Source: Trema orientale
Lineage: Eukaryota > Streptophyta > Magnoliopsida > Rosales > Cannabaceae
Direction: 5' to 3'
DNA: 64,000 nucleotides
Assembly: GCA_002914845.1 (NCBI GenBank)
Contig: JXTC01000060.1
Coordinates: 147,256-211,255, forward strand
Positions 35,057-55,251 of this stretch are shown here, piece after piece. The position numbers and the translations under genes were made by a program. Within the stretch, counting starts at the first letter, position 1. Each line of letters starts with the position of its first letter. The notes under the pieces were generated by a model. That model ran no database searches, was not told the DNA's origin, and saw only the letters and a program-made list of their open reading frames with translations.

Positions 35057-37747
35057 ATGTCGCAGACCACCACCACCACCACCACCACCACCCCATCTCG
35101 CCTCAGAGCTTTCTCCAAATTGAAGGACTCATCATCACCAAGACCTTCAAGAGCAAAATCAGTAACCCCAGATGCAAACGGCAACAATTACAAGCCTCGA
35201 AGGCCACTCGTGTCGACCAAGCCTAAATCTGGAGAACTCGCCCCGTCCCCGAAATCTCAAAAGGGTAGGGAGCTTGAGGAGCCAAAGCTCGTGGGTCGGC
35301 CCGGGAACCGGCTGGTTGTGGAGCAATTCGCTCGGCCGCGCCGGCAGAGGTCTGCTGCAGATCTTAGCTTTAAGAAAACTGAGGATGACCCAGATGGGAA
35401 AAACAAGGATTTGCATGACAAGCTTCGAGCCAGCGATGCTTTGATTAAGGATTTGGAGTCTCAAGTTCTGAGCTTGAAGGCAGAGTTGGATAAAGCTCAA
35501 GGCTCCAACGCAGAGCTGCAATCACAGAACAAAAAGCTTGCCGAGGACCTTGCGGCTGCTGAAGCAAAGATAGCATCTATTAGCGGTCGTGGCCAGGTGA
35601 GAACTTGTAGAGTTATACAACTTCTGATTGTTTTTTCACACCAATTTAAATTGTAACCAAAAAAAAAAAAAAAAAAAAAAAAGAATTCAACTTTTGCTGC
35701 TGCTTGTGAATTGTGGCCATAATTCCATAAGTTTGAGTTTTTGAGAAGGTATGCAGTTTGTTTTCTCTGTGTTTAGTATTTGAGTTTGGAAAAGGGAAAA
35801 GGGCAAACAAGGATCCTCATTTATGTTTCATATATAGAATAATCTTTTCATGGTCTTAGGCTCTTAGCTACTGTTTTACTATCTGCATTACTAAAGATTC
35901 TCAAAATTTTATCCTGAATGAAGGCGGAGTCTGTTGGAGGGTATCAAAGTCCGAAATTCAAAGATATTCAGAAGCTCATTGCCAACAAATTAGAACGGTC
36001 GGGGGTAAAAAAGGAGACAGTTCGGGAAGCTAACGTTGTTAAGACGACCCCCTCTCCATTTCCACAACCACCACCACCCCCAGCCCCACCACCAGTTAGT
36101 CCAAGTCCAAGAGTTGCTGCTGTAGAAAGGAAGACTCCATCCTCATCATCGGTGCTACCACCTCCTCCGCCACTTCCACCACCACCCCCACCTCCACCCT
36201 CAGCTAGAGCACCTACCAATCTGAAAGCTCCAGCATTTTTGGAATTATATCACTCGTTGAGAAAGCAAGAGGGGAAGAGGAATTCTCCAGAACTAGGAAA
36301 TCGTCATAAACAGACAGCTATTACTGCACAAAGTAGCATAGTTGGAGAAATCCAAAGTCGTTCAGCACATCTGCTAGCTGTAAGCATTCAATATTTCCAA
36401 ACTTAATCTAGCTTACTTTGTATGCGACATCTCCTCCAGATTGAAGTTTTAATGGCTACAAGTTTACAATTCTTTCCAGATAAAAGCTGACATTGAAACA
36501 AAAGGAGAGTTCATCAATGACCTAATCGCAAAGGTGCTGGATGCTACATATATAGATATAGAAGATGTCCTAAAGTTTGTAGATTGGCTTGATGAAGAAC
36601 TCTCATCATTGGTATTCTTCTAGTCCTAAAACCTTTCCACAAGATGTTTCAATAGAAAATTCTCATTGATATTTCATATTGGTTATGCAGAAATTCTAAC
36701 CTATATTTTCATGTTTGCTTCTGTATCCTGTGTTCTTCTGCAGGCTGATGAGCGAGCTGTGTTAAAGCATTTCAAGTGGCCAGAGAGGAAAGCTGATGCC
36801 TTACGAGAAGCTGCAATCGAATATCGTGAGCTTAAACTGTTGGAAAATGAGATTGCTTCTTACAAGGATGACAATGACATTCCATGTACTGCTGCCTTAA
36901 AGAAAATGGCCAGCTTATTAGACAAGTAAGAACTGTGTGGAATATATTTTCTTTTGTTTAATGAGATTATGATGTTTGTCATGTTCTCTGATCAGTGAGT
37001 CTTTAACTCTCGCGTCTCCTTATGCAAGGTCGGAGAGAAGCATTCAAAGGCTGATCAAGCTGCGAAATTCAGCTATGCGTTCTTATCATGAATTCAAAAT
37101 TCCAACTGATTGGATGCTTGATTCAGGGATTGTGAGTAAGGTATCAAATTTTCTTCTAAACTTTTCGTTTTAATTTATACGAAGGAATGATAATAAATGG
37201 ATTACTTGTGTTAAACGATATTGTGGGCGGCGCTGCCCTGCATCAAGTACTCTAACTGCCATTGCCAACTAGAGAATTGCTGTTTGATTGAATGAATCCA
37301 GTTTATTGTTGTAATTCTAAAGTAATGAATTGTAAAAGAAGATTATATGATAACTGGATCTCTCTCTGCACATATTTATACAGATAAAGCTGGCGTCAAT
37401 GAATCTGGTCAAATCGTTCATGAAGAGAGTCAGAAGGGAGCTGGAATCCGTTCAGAATTCAGATAGAGAATCCAGTCAAGAATCTCTTCTGCTGCAAGGC
37501 GTGAATTTTGCATACAGAGCTCATCAGGTAATCCTTGAGGCAGCTTTTTCCTTCAGGATTGGCTTATACTGCAGCTCTTTATGTTTTGTTCTTTTCATCA
37601 AACAAAGGGCGAATTGTGAGCTTCTGTTTTTGTTTGGTGCAACAGTTTGCTGGGGGTCTTGATTCAGAAACATTATGTGCTTTCGAAGAGATACGACAAC
37701 GTTTTCCAGGACACATGGGAGGCTCTCGGCAGTTATTGACATCATAG
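35057..37747 (+). CDS. CHUP1-like (CHLOROPLAST UNUSUAL POSITIONING 1 family) proline-rich coiled-coil protein
   Basis: Seven exons: 35057-35596, 35924-36379, 36480-36611, 36744-36925, 37029-37140, 37384-37527 and 37646-37747, giving 555 residues. The N-terminus is Thr- then Ser/Arg/Lys-rich and basic. A coiled coil follows (about 120-178, KLRASDALIKDLESQVLSL and onward), then a proline-rich FH1-like stretch (runs of seven to eight Pro near 220-270). After it comes the conserved C-terminal domain shared with CHUP1 (AFLELYHSLRK, FVDWLDEELSSLADERAVLKHF-type sequence, WMLDSGIV, YRAHQFAGGLD). CHUP1 itself moves chloroplasts on actin; relatives such as IPGA1 bind microtubules and guide anisotropic growth. 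Length and neighbours point to the Arabidopsis At1g48280 type. The CHUP1 N-terminal outer-envelope anchor is missing, so a cytoskeletal rather than plastid-surface role is more likely. Exon 2 uses a weak AAG acceptor. Confidence 0.9.
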
Positions 37748-38609
37748 CTTCTTCTGAGAATCAGGGTAGCACCTAGGCATTTGTTTTTTGTTTTTCCGTT
37801 ACAAGCAAAAATTAAACAACACTGGGATGGATAAACTCGGAGAAAGTGAAAATGGAAGTGGTGTTTTAACAAGCAAACTTTCAACCAAAGGTTTATGCTT
37901 CTTTATTAACCCAATACTCCTATTATTGTTGTATACTTGTAGCTCGTTTCTGGATATGAAAAAGTGAAAAATGATACATCTTTTCTTAACTCTCAGAGTC
38001 CGAGTCTTTTATATATATATTTTTTTTTCCGGGATGATGATTATGACGATATGGTAGTTTTTCTTATAGCTGTGGGGCTTATAGAAATGTGACCAAATTT
38101 TGGGCTCAATTTCAGTAAATGTCCCTTTATCAAATGTTATAGCAAAAAGTCCGGTATATATGCTTATATACAAAATGTAAAATTTTATATACTAAGTATA
38201 AAAAATTATATATCCAGTACATTTTAGTACAGCAATTAAAATTGGTAGATATGTGTATCTACCAAGTGTAAAAATATATATGCCTAGACGTTTAGTTATA
38301 AAATTTTAAAAGTGAACATCTACTTAATCAAATTTAAAATTTTGGTCATCCACCTAAATTTCTCTTTCTTTTTCTTTTCTTTTGTTCTTTTTTTTTTTCC
38401 TTCTTTTTTTTTTTTTTCCTTATATCGACTTGGTGTCAATTCTCTACTTGTCGTTTGTCAAGCTATCATCCTCAGTTGTACTTTTTGTCGTTTTATAATT
38501 TTGACGTTGTTTGTTGGTTGTCGTCGTTTCTACTTTTGCCGTTGGTTCCATGCTAATGTCGTTTCAAATTGTTATGACGTCGTCGTTAGACGACAATGTT
38601 ATGAGCATG
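37748..38609. other. Intergenic DNA after the CHUP1-like gene
   Basis: Probably CHUP1-like 3' UTR at first, then AT-rich sequence with poly-T. Short plus-strand open frames here are not convincing. Confidence 0.45.
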
Positions 38610-38892
38610 ATGAGAATAAGATGAATTTTCCTCAGCAAATTTCATGCATCGACCTCCTCTTTTGAATTGCAGGCCTAAATTTTCACTTTTAGTATCTGTA
38701 ATTCTTTTCAAAAAAACCATTAACAAGGTCATATTTAATTTTTATCAAGAAGTAAATAATCTAATTAAAAGTAAATATATAGAAGATTTTACGAGGAATT
38801 AAATGAGGCAATGAACGCTAGGATATATGGATACATATAGCATATATGCGTGTCTGTAACGAGTCAAAATGCCTCACTCACGGAATGCGCTA
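38610..38892 (-). pseudogene. Duplicated fragment of the CHR18 gene (parts of exons 16-17 plus intron)
   Basis: This segment matches 41713-42008 of the neighbouring helicase gene in the same orientation. It covers the equivalent of exon 17, intron 16 and the end of exon 16, with shared stretches such as GCATCGACCTC, TTTTGAATTGCAGGCC and GAAGATTTTACGAGGAA. Because the intron is included it is a DNA-level duplication, not a retrocopy. Single-base losses break the reading frame of the exon 17 part, so it is a non-functional relic. The 3' neighbour 38893-39371 holds no other recognisable exon. Confidence 0.85.
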
Positions 38893-39371
38893 CGTGAAGT
38901 CACAACTGTATTACTTGTTTTCCAAGTTTTGACTTTGTTGAGCTTCTAGATAAGCCTTAGCCCAAAGATCAACAGAATTGGCATTTACCAACCAACCTCG
39001 AGAACCCATCATTCCAACTCGAAAGGTTTTTGTTAGTTCGATTTATGATTGACAAGAAATAATTCTAAACTTAATTAATACACACAGCTCAATGTCAAAC
39101 TTAATGAGATAAACTTCATTATCTCAGAATATATTCCAATCCTCTGTACATACATTTCTTTTTCTTTACAAAACTATACATTTCCACAATGCTAACAATT
39201 GCACTAGCCCTTTCAGTCCTATGGAACAATACTTTTGACTTCAACAGTGACACATTTCCTTCAAAAAACTGGACCTGTTTCAAAATGCACATATTCGATG
39301 TCCTTACATAGAACACATTACCCAACTGTATGTCTGTCTTACTGCCTGGGATATTTGAGCTTCGGCTGATT

Positions 39372-42300
39372 TTAATAGTCATCTGTGTTGTTGCAACGCT
39401 TTATGAAGGAATCAAGTGTTCTCTGCTTTAAAGGGCTACTTTTTGGTTGGGGGGTCAAGTCGAGCGTTCTCTGCTTCGCAGGGCTGCTTCTCGGTTGGCT
39501 GGCTGCAACTTCCAAGGTATTGCAACACTTATTGAAGGAATCAAGTCTTCTCTGCTTTGAAGGGCTGCTTTTTGGTTGGAGGGACAAGTCGAGCCTTCTC
39601 TGCTTCGCAGGGCTGCTTTTCGGTTGGCTGGCTGCAACTTCCAAGGTATTCTCATGGCCATCGAGCATCTAATATTTCAAGACAGAAAAATCAGTTAACT
39701 ATTCGCAAGGTGATGAACCAACTCTATATCTTGATGCAAAACGTAATGAATGAAAGTCATCTTTAACGAGCTTGAACAAATGCTATTTCAAGGTAATGAA
39801 GTAGCTCTATATCTGAATGCAGCATAGAGAGTGCTGAAAGTGTTCAATTTTATTTGGTAGGAAAATCAGATTTCAAACTCCCAGTTAAGGAATTGAAATA
39901 GCAGACAACGGTGGTTAGGGTTGGAAATTACCTGCCCCAAGTTTTCCAATTTGCTCTGAACAACATCCCTGGGGAGAGGGAGAGGTAAACGACCAAATTC
40001 AGCAAAACCATAATAAAATGATGTCGAAAGAGCTAAAAATTGAGACAACTGCGCAAGAATTTACCATATAATGTCATCAACTGTGTCGTTTGCTAGCAGA
40101 TAGTATATATTGACGGAAGATGCCTAGTAACATGAAGAAACTCTATCAGATAATGGGAAAAGTGTACTTAACTCAAAGAAACCAATTCATGAACTATGTC
40201 CACTGAATCGATGGCCTCCTGTTGATTCTTAAATCAGGAAGTAGTAAAATCCAGATATCTTCATAGAAGTATGTGGATCATGAAAACAGACCATGTGTAC
40301 CATCCCATCCATTCGAGGAGTTATTGAGCAAACAATGTTTCCAGGACCCAAGAAAATTACCTGGCCAATTCTATGAGCACGATCTTCTGCTTGAATCAGG
40401 TCCCCTGGAGTCCAAGACAATTCCGCAAAAACAACAGTGCTTGCAGCTGTTAGAGTCAATCCAACACCTCCAGCTCTAATAGACAGCTGCAAAGTGATTT
40501 TAAACATGAGTGTTTGACTAAAAAGACAGATTCATAAAGTTACAGCATGCCGATTTCTGTATAAGGGCTTTTTTTTTTTTTTCAGTAAGAACAAGAACTT
40601 TATTTATTATTGAAAGCTGAAGTACAAATAAGATAAGAGGGTAAGGAATTACTCAAATGCGAAATTATAAAATATAGTCAAATGAAGCAGACTGGCATAC
40701 CACAGCAGCCTTCACAGAATCTTTTTCCTGGAAATCTGTAACCAAGGCTTGTCTAGATGCTGCAGGGGTATTGCCATCAATTCGAATGCAATCCACGTTC
40801 TTCTTCTGGAAGTTTTAGAGTTATCATAAGATAAATAAATCTTAAGGAAAGTTCAATGTTATTTCATTTTTTTGTTATTTTTATTTTTTGGGAGTAAATT
40901 GTCAATGTAATTTAAGTGGCCTTACAAGAAGAAACTGATGTATGGAATCAATCATAGACTGATGGTGTGCAAATATTAAGAACTTGCAGCCTGCCTGCAC
41001 ATTAATCAACAATGTTCAAAAATATAAAAGGGAAATATTTATACTATATATATGATATAAAGACAACGACAACGACAACAAAGCACAAGGAATTAAAATA
41101 GTGAGGAAACTAAACAGAACCCAAGAAAAAGGATTTCCAAAGAAGTCTTTCAGTGCAAAAATAGGAAAGCATGGCACTGAAATTGACCACATTGCCTTTA
41201 GCAAGAATATCAGCATATTAGAATCATGTGTGCAGAGACGTACACAACCGTCAGAGCACTGTGACTAGGAAGATGCTGCATAGTAACCAAAGTTAACTAA
41301 CAGACTCAAATTCATATATACTAAGAAGCTTGCCGTGCAAAAATTCAATCATACTTTGCACGGAGTTAAGCGCTATATCAACATAGTGGAGAAATACCTA
41401 CTATATCAACAGTGGAGAAGTACCTCAATCATAGTTGCAAGGTAGTCTACAACTGCTGGGATCTTGGCTTCAGCAGACTCCGTAAAAATCTGGAAACCAT
41501 TAAGAAGTTAAAAGAGAAAAGAACATATTTGAGGTAGAAGAAAGAGATTAGGTGGAAGCTCATTTCATCTGACAATAAAAAAAGTAGCAAGAATGCCATG
41601 ATGCCACAGGTGCACCTATCGCACTGCAATTTCTATTTTTATTGTGAAAAACTTGTCATGGCATATGATAGATCACAGATGAGAAAGTTATGGGCATCAT
41701 GAGTACAAGATCACCTTGTTAATAAGATTTTTCTCGGCAAATTTCAATGCATCGACCTCTTCTTTTGAATTGCAGGCCTTAATTTTTCCTTTTAATACCT
41801 CCAACTACCAAAAGAAAGCATCAACAAGGTCGTATTTTCTTTTCTCAACAAGTAGAAAATCTAATTAAAAGTGAGTATGTATATGTATATATACATACTG
41901 AAGATTTTACGAGGAACTAAATGAGGTAATGAATATCAGGATATATAGATATTATAAATACATCTGCTTGTGTGTAATGAGTTAAAATACCTCACGGAAT
42001 AAGGCGTTGACTTGTTTCATGTCCTTTTTAGCCAAATCTAGGAAGACCTGATATTGATTAAGATACACCCACAAGCTGTTAGAGAGCTAAAAAATAAACC
42101 TATTTCAAGTTCTCGTCCAACAAAGACACAAAAGGGAGGGCTGTAGTTGGTTAAATCAAATACGGTGGACTATATGCACTTTCCCCCCACATGAAGTACA
42201 GAGAGCAATATATTGCAATAATACGGGCAGTTCAAACAGCATCAGCTCAATTGACCAAATCTTAAAGACCAGTTTTTTCCATTTGGAGAACCAAAATGCT

Positions 42301-45300
42301 CGTGATCATCACTTGCCACAATATAGTTTTCACTCACACTAAGGTTGGTCACACATCAAGCAGCAGATCAGACATTGCACATGCATATACATACAAACAT
42401 GCTAACCTGTTGCCTACGCTTCATAGGCAGCTCATACAGAACATCCTTTTTAAGTCTACGAATCATCAATGTTGCCTTCATCAAATTATGCAATTCTTCG
42501 TGGTTACTTGCACCTTGATACATTCCAAATATTCCCTGAAAAATCCATTTGAGAGCAAACAATAGGAAACAACGAAAAGAGGAGCAAAGGCGATCAAAAT
42601 GATTTAACAGGTTTTAACACTAAAACAACTTGCTACTTACACCCTTGCAATATCGGTTACCATACTCATGAACGCTTTTAAAAACATCAGGATACAAAGC
42701 CTCCAGCTGTAACGTTGGCACCAAGTTGTCAAAATAATTAGATATAGTATAAAGATACTTAAGCATTTTCATACTAAATTGCTTATCAATGCCTTCAAAA
42801 CTACCTGTTTGAATAGTTCAATTGGCCGGGACAAAGCAGGAGTTCCACTAAGTAATATTGCATATTGAGCTTGCTGGCATTGTCGAGATTAGGGGGGTGG
42901 GGGAAAGAGAGACAGAGAAGTTAACAGTTTGAACCATAAATAGATAAATGGTGATCATTATCAATAAAGAAAGACCTTAATGACTGGAAGTGTAGAAGTT
43001 GTCCTCTTTGCTTGTGCATTTTTCAGAAAGTGCGACTCATCTGCAATCACAACCTGAATAAAGTACATATTGGTAGCAAATCATAGAATCAGAGCAGGAA
43101 ACTTTACAAGCATTCCTATTATGCAAACTCATCTACGTCCAATTAGCAGTTTTCCTAGAAGCCTCGATTCTTTTTTAGCATAGAATATTATCAAGTATAA
43201 ATTCTTCAACTTGTAGAACCTCAATAATGAATCTATAGTTAAAATTGTGTAGCCCATGAGCAATATACAAATATTTGTCCACCCTAAATCAAATTTTGCT
43301 CAATGACTGCCTCCCAACTTCATCTAGTCTAGTGTATACCAACATAAATGATAAAACAATTATTACTGGTTCAAATAAATCTCATGATGTGAGATCAACA
43401 CAATAAAATAGAACAAATTTACATAACTTAATTATCGATTACCTTAAACTCTAAGGACATAAGTAAATTTTGTAGTTTAGGGACTGCATCATAAGAGAGA
43501 ATATTAAATAAGCCATCAAGATGAATGGTTCCTTTGGTGTTGTACGATACTATAGTGAATCCACTCTTGTTTGATCCCCCACATTGTGACAAAACAACCT
43601 GGTAAAAGTGACTTCTCAAGGGGATTGTTAAATACAGCACAACATATCGAATTCTTAATACAAAATGACTAATAAAATTAATAAAAGGAATGATGGGTTA
43701 CATACAAGTATATCCGATGATGGTATATTCAGCCACTGATGAATCATCTGCACAAAAGGCAGATCCGTACAGTGATCTCGGGCAACCATGCCCTCAATAT
43801 AATTGAAATATAAGGTTAATAAAGCTACATACTGAAGCCCAATGCAAGCGTAAGGAAGATGGTGTGAGAATAAGTACAGGCCAAGACTCACGTACGCATG
43901 AAGCTACAGCAATAGCCTATAAAAGACATGGGCAAGATCAACATGTTGTAAATAATGTAAGCTAATAGGCTTTAACCTTCTCTTCTTCTTCTTTTTTGTG
44001 GTTTCTTCTTTTTTTTTTTTTTTTCTTTTTTCCCCGGACAGTTTGATTGCCCTTCAACTTAATAGATTTTGCAAAATCAATAGCTCATTCAGACATTAGA
44101 GGAAATCCTTTAGGCTACAATCATTAGAGGATATTTCATCAATTGTAGAACTTATATGAAGCTTTAGATAAGTTGCAGGTAGAGAGAGTCTTCATGAAGA
44201 ATAACTTGCCTGTAAAGTCTTTCCTAGTCCCATTTCATCGGCAAGGAGAACTCGCCCTCCATGCTGCAATATAAACCTGAAAAGAACGAGAAATGGAATT
44301 GGAAGCAAAGAATTTAAAATGACATATAGGTATCAACAAGAAACTTATGAATAAAAAGAAAAAATATAATTGGCTCTTCACATAAAATGTAGTAGCAATG
44401 GTTTAGTAATGAAGGATCTCATATAACCAGTACATACCTGACACCTTCTCTCTGGAACGGCAAGAGCTTTGATTCCATACTAGCAGGCATCTTGTCATAT
44501 CGGTCTAAATGACCAAAAAAACGAGAGAATATACTTAAATGGAAATAGTTCAAAAAGACAAGAATATTTCATAGATGTAGAGAACCAATTATACTAAAAT
44601 CGCGTGTAAAAAGGGACCAGCCCATGACCAGGGTGCAAAGCAAGTTTTTAGTTTTTGTCTTTTATGAGCTTGCTATCCATATTCAACAGAGACAGCTGAA
44701 GACATGCGTTGGTTTTATGTTAGTTACCATGTCTTATTACTGGTATTCTACACATATTCAACTGTCCACAGCAAAATTATGAGAAAAAATGGAGGAATAA
44801 TAAGGGGGGAAAATTAGTTCATTAGTTCCCCAACACATCCATTATGAGTGTAATGAAAAGGAAAAAAGTATAAGCATTTACCCCGGAGATCTGGAACAGC
44901 AGAAGCTGCAGCAATAGCACGGTGCACCAAGGGATCTAAGTTTTCCAACTGTAAGGATTGTAAAAAAACTTTATGATGAAATCCAGTTAGACAAACTGAG
45001 AGTATACATGTATATAAATTAATCAATCGCCAAAATTGCAAACTATAACAACTAAGAACCTAAATAATAATGGATTAAGCATTGGAAAAGGACAATTGAT
45101 CACCTCAACATTAACACTGGATAATTCACGCAGAGCCTTTTCTGCCAACGACAAAGAAGACGGAGGGAAAATCCATATCCTGCAGTTTCAATACTATTAC
45201 ATGTACATGAAGCTGTGGCTCCATTTCACACAGAGATTGTTGCAAAGAAAACCAACTTATTAAATCTGTATAAGATGTAAGTAGGAAAAAGAGAGGAAAA

Positions 45301-46398
45301 GAGGGACCTTTCTTTAGCATTCCAAGTGGCTTTAGGGATCTGGCGGAAAGCACCCACTACTACCTGACTCAAAGGTGAAACTCAATCCGTAAGCAGAATA
45401 AGAGTCAAACAGATTGTGCGAAATTGTGGATGAACATTCCGCAAAGAAATCTTCTTTTGGTTGGAAAACAGAAGAGGTAGCTACCTGATCATATGAAAAT
45501 TTGGCGGCAATATTTCCAGTAGCATGAAGAAAAAATTTGACATGAAACTTTGGTAGGGCTTTGGTGTGTTCATCTTGTTGCAGAAAAAGCAGTAACAGTT
45601 TGAGAAAGAAGCAGTAGTTAAAAGGCAAAAATTAGATTATATAGGAAGGAGCATTGAGTTTGTCAAGATACAGTCTATGTTCAGATGAAAATTAAACCAA
45701 ACAACAACAACAGAGGTAGAATAAAGAAGACCAAAACACGAAGTGTGAAGAAAGTGAAAGAAGAAGGGAATAAGTTAATAACCAGAAGCAGGGTTTGATC
45801 TTGAGGCAGGAACTACTACTCTGGAGCTGGAGCCAGTAGAGAAAGCGTCAACCTGCATTGTTAATAAAACGAAAGGAAGAAGTGAGAAGATGATAACATC
45901 CTCATCCGCACCCTGTCACCATGTCACCCTTATTATTATAAGGCAAAAATAATCCAGTCCCTACCTACAAAACCAAAACCAAAACCAACACCAACACCAA
46001 CACCAACACCAACACCAAGAGATTATATATATGTATATATATATGTGTGTGTATATATACACACATACATACATACATAGACAGACAGTAGTATTATACA
46101 ATAATACTAGTTCCTATGTTTTGAATGATAAAAAGAAAAGAAAAGTAAGGCATTTAACAAGAAAAAAGAAGAGAAATGCAGTAAAGTAATGTAAAGCAGA
46201 AAGAAATTGGGTTGATTACTTGAATTGAGAATTGACCTTGTTAGTGTTAGAAAGAGAATTGGGAATTAGGGCTGGAGCTGGAACAGAATAAGCAGCAGCA
46301 GCACGTTGTTGAGCTAGCTTCTGAACAGCGTCTCTTTCAAGAGAATCAAGTTGTTCTATGCTCAACTCCTCCCACTCCCAATCATCATCCTCATCCAT
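39372..46398 (-). CDS. CHR18: SMARCAL1/HARP-type SNF2 annealing helicase (CHR18 orthologue)
   Basis: Twenty-four exons give 727 residues; exon 1 is 46398-46237 and exon 24 is 39668-39372, with inner exons at 45852-45783, 45573-45485, 45363-45308, 45179-45104, 44948-44882, 44504-44438, 44276-44210, 43916-43833, 43747-43706, 43598-43443, 43053-42976, 42873-42805, 42706-42641, 42535-42407, 42047-41991, 41804-41715, 41489-41424, 40994-40926, 40805-40701, 40486-40361, 40123-40065 and 39968-39932. A HARP domain (about 80-170) precedes an SNF2 ATPase with motif [15 protein letters not shown] box VVIADESH, motif [14 protein letters not shown] and motif [19 protein letters not shown]1 proteins re-anneal RPA-coated DNA at stalled forks. 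The last 99 residues hold four motifs of the SSPxKQRxLD type, two continuing to F, which look like PCNA boxes. Intron 8 is GC-AG (CAG|GCAAGT). Intron 1 holds CCAACA and AT repeats. Confidence 0.95.
39385..39660 (-). repeat. Tandem duplication inside CHR18 exon 24 (PIP-like units)
   Basis: Two units of about 44-45 codons start with [11 protein letters not shown] / [11 protein letters not shown] and each contains two SSPxKQRxLD motifs, so the motif occurs four times. The DNA units are very similar, pointing to a recent in-frame duplication on top of an older internal one. The motifs ending QRTLDSFI and QRRLDSFN fit a degenerate PCNA-interacting box (Q-x-x-L-x-x-F); the other two ([16 protein letters not shown]) lack the aromatic. 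Confidence 0.85.
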
Positions 46399-50800
<4,402 letters not shown>

Positions 50801-51198
50801 TTCTTGAGGATCCCCTTTCTGGCAATAAACTGTTACGTTAATGGTACACCAGATAGGTTGTAAATTAATGTAAATGCATAGTGAAGAAGGGGCGAAAGCC
50901 TAACTGGTCATAGTATGTTCTAATAGGCCTCCGTTTGTGTTAGGCATATAGTAAAATGAAATTAGGGGTGAATAAGGTGGATGCCATTTGCTTGTAACTA
51001 TACTATAACGAATAAATATTGGGGCATTTTGTAAAAGTTGCCAATGTTGGTCATTGGTCATTATGTGAAAATGTTAAAGGAAAAACATAGCTTTTATCAT
51101 CATTATCATCATTATCATACAGACTTTATGAGTAGGAAAAGTTAAAGCCAGTCTATTGAAGCATAACACTTCTAAGTAATGAAAGATCTAACTAAAAC
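50801..51198. other. 3' flanks of the convergent protease and guanosine deaminase 1 genes
   Basis: Contains the protease 3' UTR and, on the minus strand, the 3' UTR of the first deaminase. The TTATCATCATTATCATC stretch near 51096 reappears beside the second deaminase (about 53575), so it is part of the duplicated unit. Confidence 0.55.
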
Positions 51199-52686
<1,488 letters not shown>

Positions 52687-53734
52687 GTCAAAAATGGATT
52701 TTGAATTGCTGCGACCTCCAACAAGATTGGAGTTTGGCTTATACTAGTAACACAGAGGAATTAATGTGATAAATGTTTCTCACAGCTTCTTTCTTTCTTT
52801 TCTTTCTCTTATAAAGACTCTTGTGGGTTGTGTATTTCGTTACAATTGGAACACCCTATTTATTGGCGTTGTACTGAGAGCCATGGAGTAACATGCTAAA
52901 TTTCTAAGGGAGATGGCATCTCTAAAGTTAGCATCTCATTGAGGACTTCATGTAATTGGCATCTCAAAGACTTTATGCCTTCTAAAAGCATTTCATTGAG
53001 AAATTGCTGTAGTTGGCATCTCAAGGATTTAATGTCTTCTAAAAGCATCTAATATTAATGTGAACATCCAAACATAATATATTCCACAACAGTCTTGTGA
53101 GTCTTAAAAATTTGCTCGGATTTCTAATATCTGCAAAAATTGCGCTTTGGTGTGCAGATTGAGATTAACATTATCAAGGATAGGACAAGATTAGAATATA
53201 AGATAAATGATCAGGTGTGTGTGCAACGTTATGTCAAACAAGTTGCTAAATATGCTCCGCTGGATTACTTAGGTTTGCTAGCATAAAACAGGATTTAGCT
53301 CGCGTGATTGTGATGACGAGTGCTGATCGCACAGCTGAATGTGAGTTGAGTTTTCTCAGCAAAATGTAGATAAGTAAAGCTCCGCTGCATTACACTTAGG
53401 CGTACTAGCCTAAAACGGGATTTAAGCCTAAAATGGATATCACATTACATACGTAGCTGAATATAAGTAAGTAGACAAGACGAATGATTTATTTGTGTAG
53501 AAATAGACAGTAAAATTGACCATTTGGCCATTGCTATTTTATGTGAAAAATCATAAGGGAAAAACCATAGGTTTTATCGTCATTATCATCATCATGGAGC
53601 AAATAAACATTTCAAGCTTAAACGACTGTACACCATTTTAAACAGATTTTACGAGTAGAAGAAGTTACAGCCAATTAATTGATTGAAACATAAACATATC
53701 ATCAGTTCCAAGTAATAAAATATCCAACAGAAAC
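52687..53734. other. Spacer between the two guanosine deaminase genes
   Basis: Holds the promoter of copy 1, the 3' UTR of copy 2 and a diverged 50-bp direct repeat (see 53251). No other gene is seen. Confidence 0.55.
53251..53428. repeat. Diverged direct repeat in the deaminase spacer
   Basis: Two units of about 50 bp, 53251-53300 and 53377-53428, share GCTCCGCTG, ATTACTTAGG-type, CTAGC(A/C)TAAAAC and GGGATTTA-type stretches. They are old and imperfect, with no coding potential. Their origin is unknown. Confidence 0.6.

Positions 53735-55251
<1,517 letters not shown>

Noticed and set aside
39905-39925. TTAGGGTT in a CHR18 intron as a telomere-like repeat
   Set aside because: A single unit only; expected by chance in AT-rich DNA.
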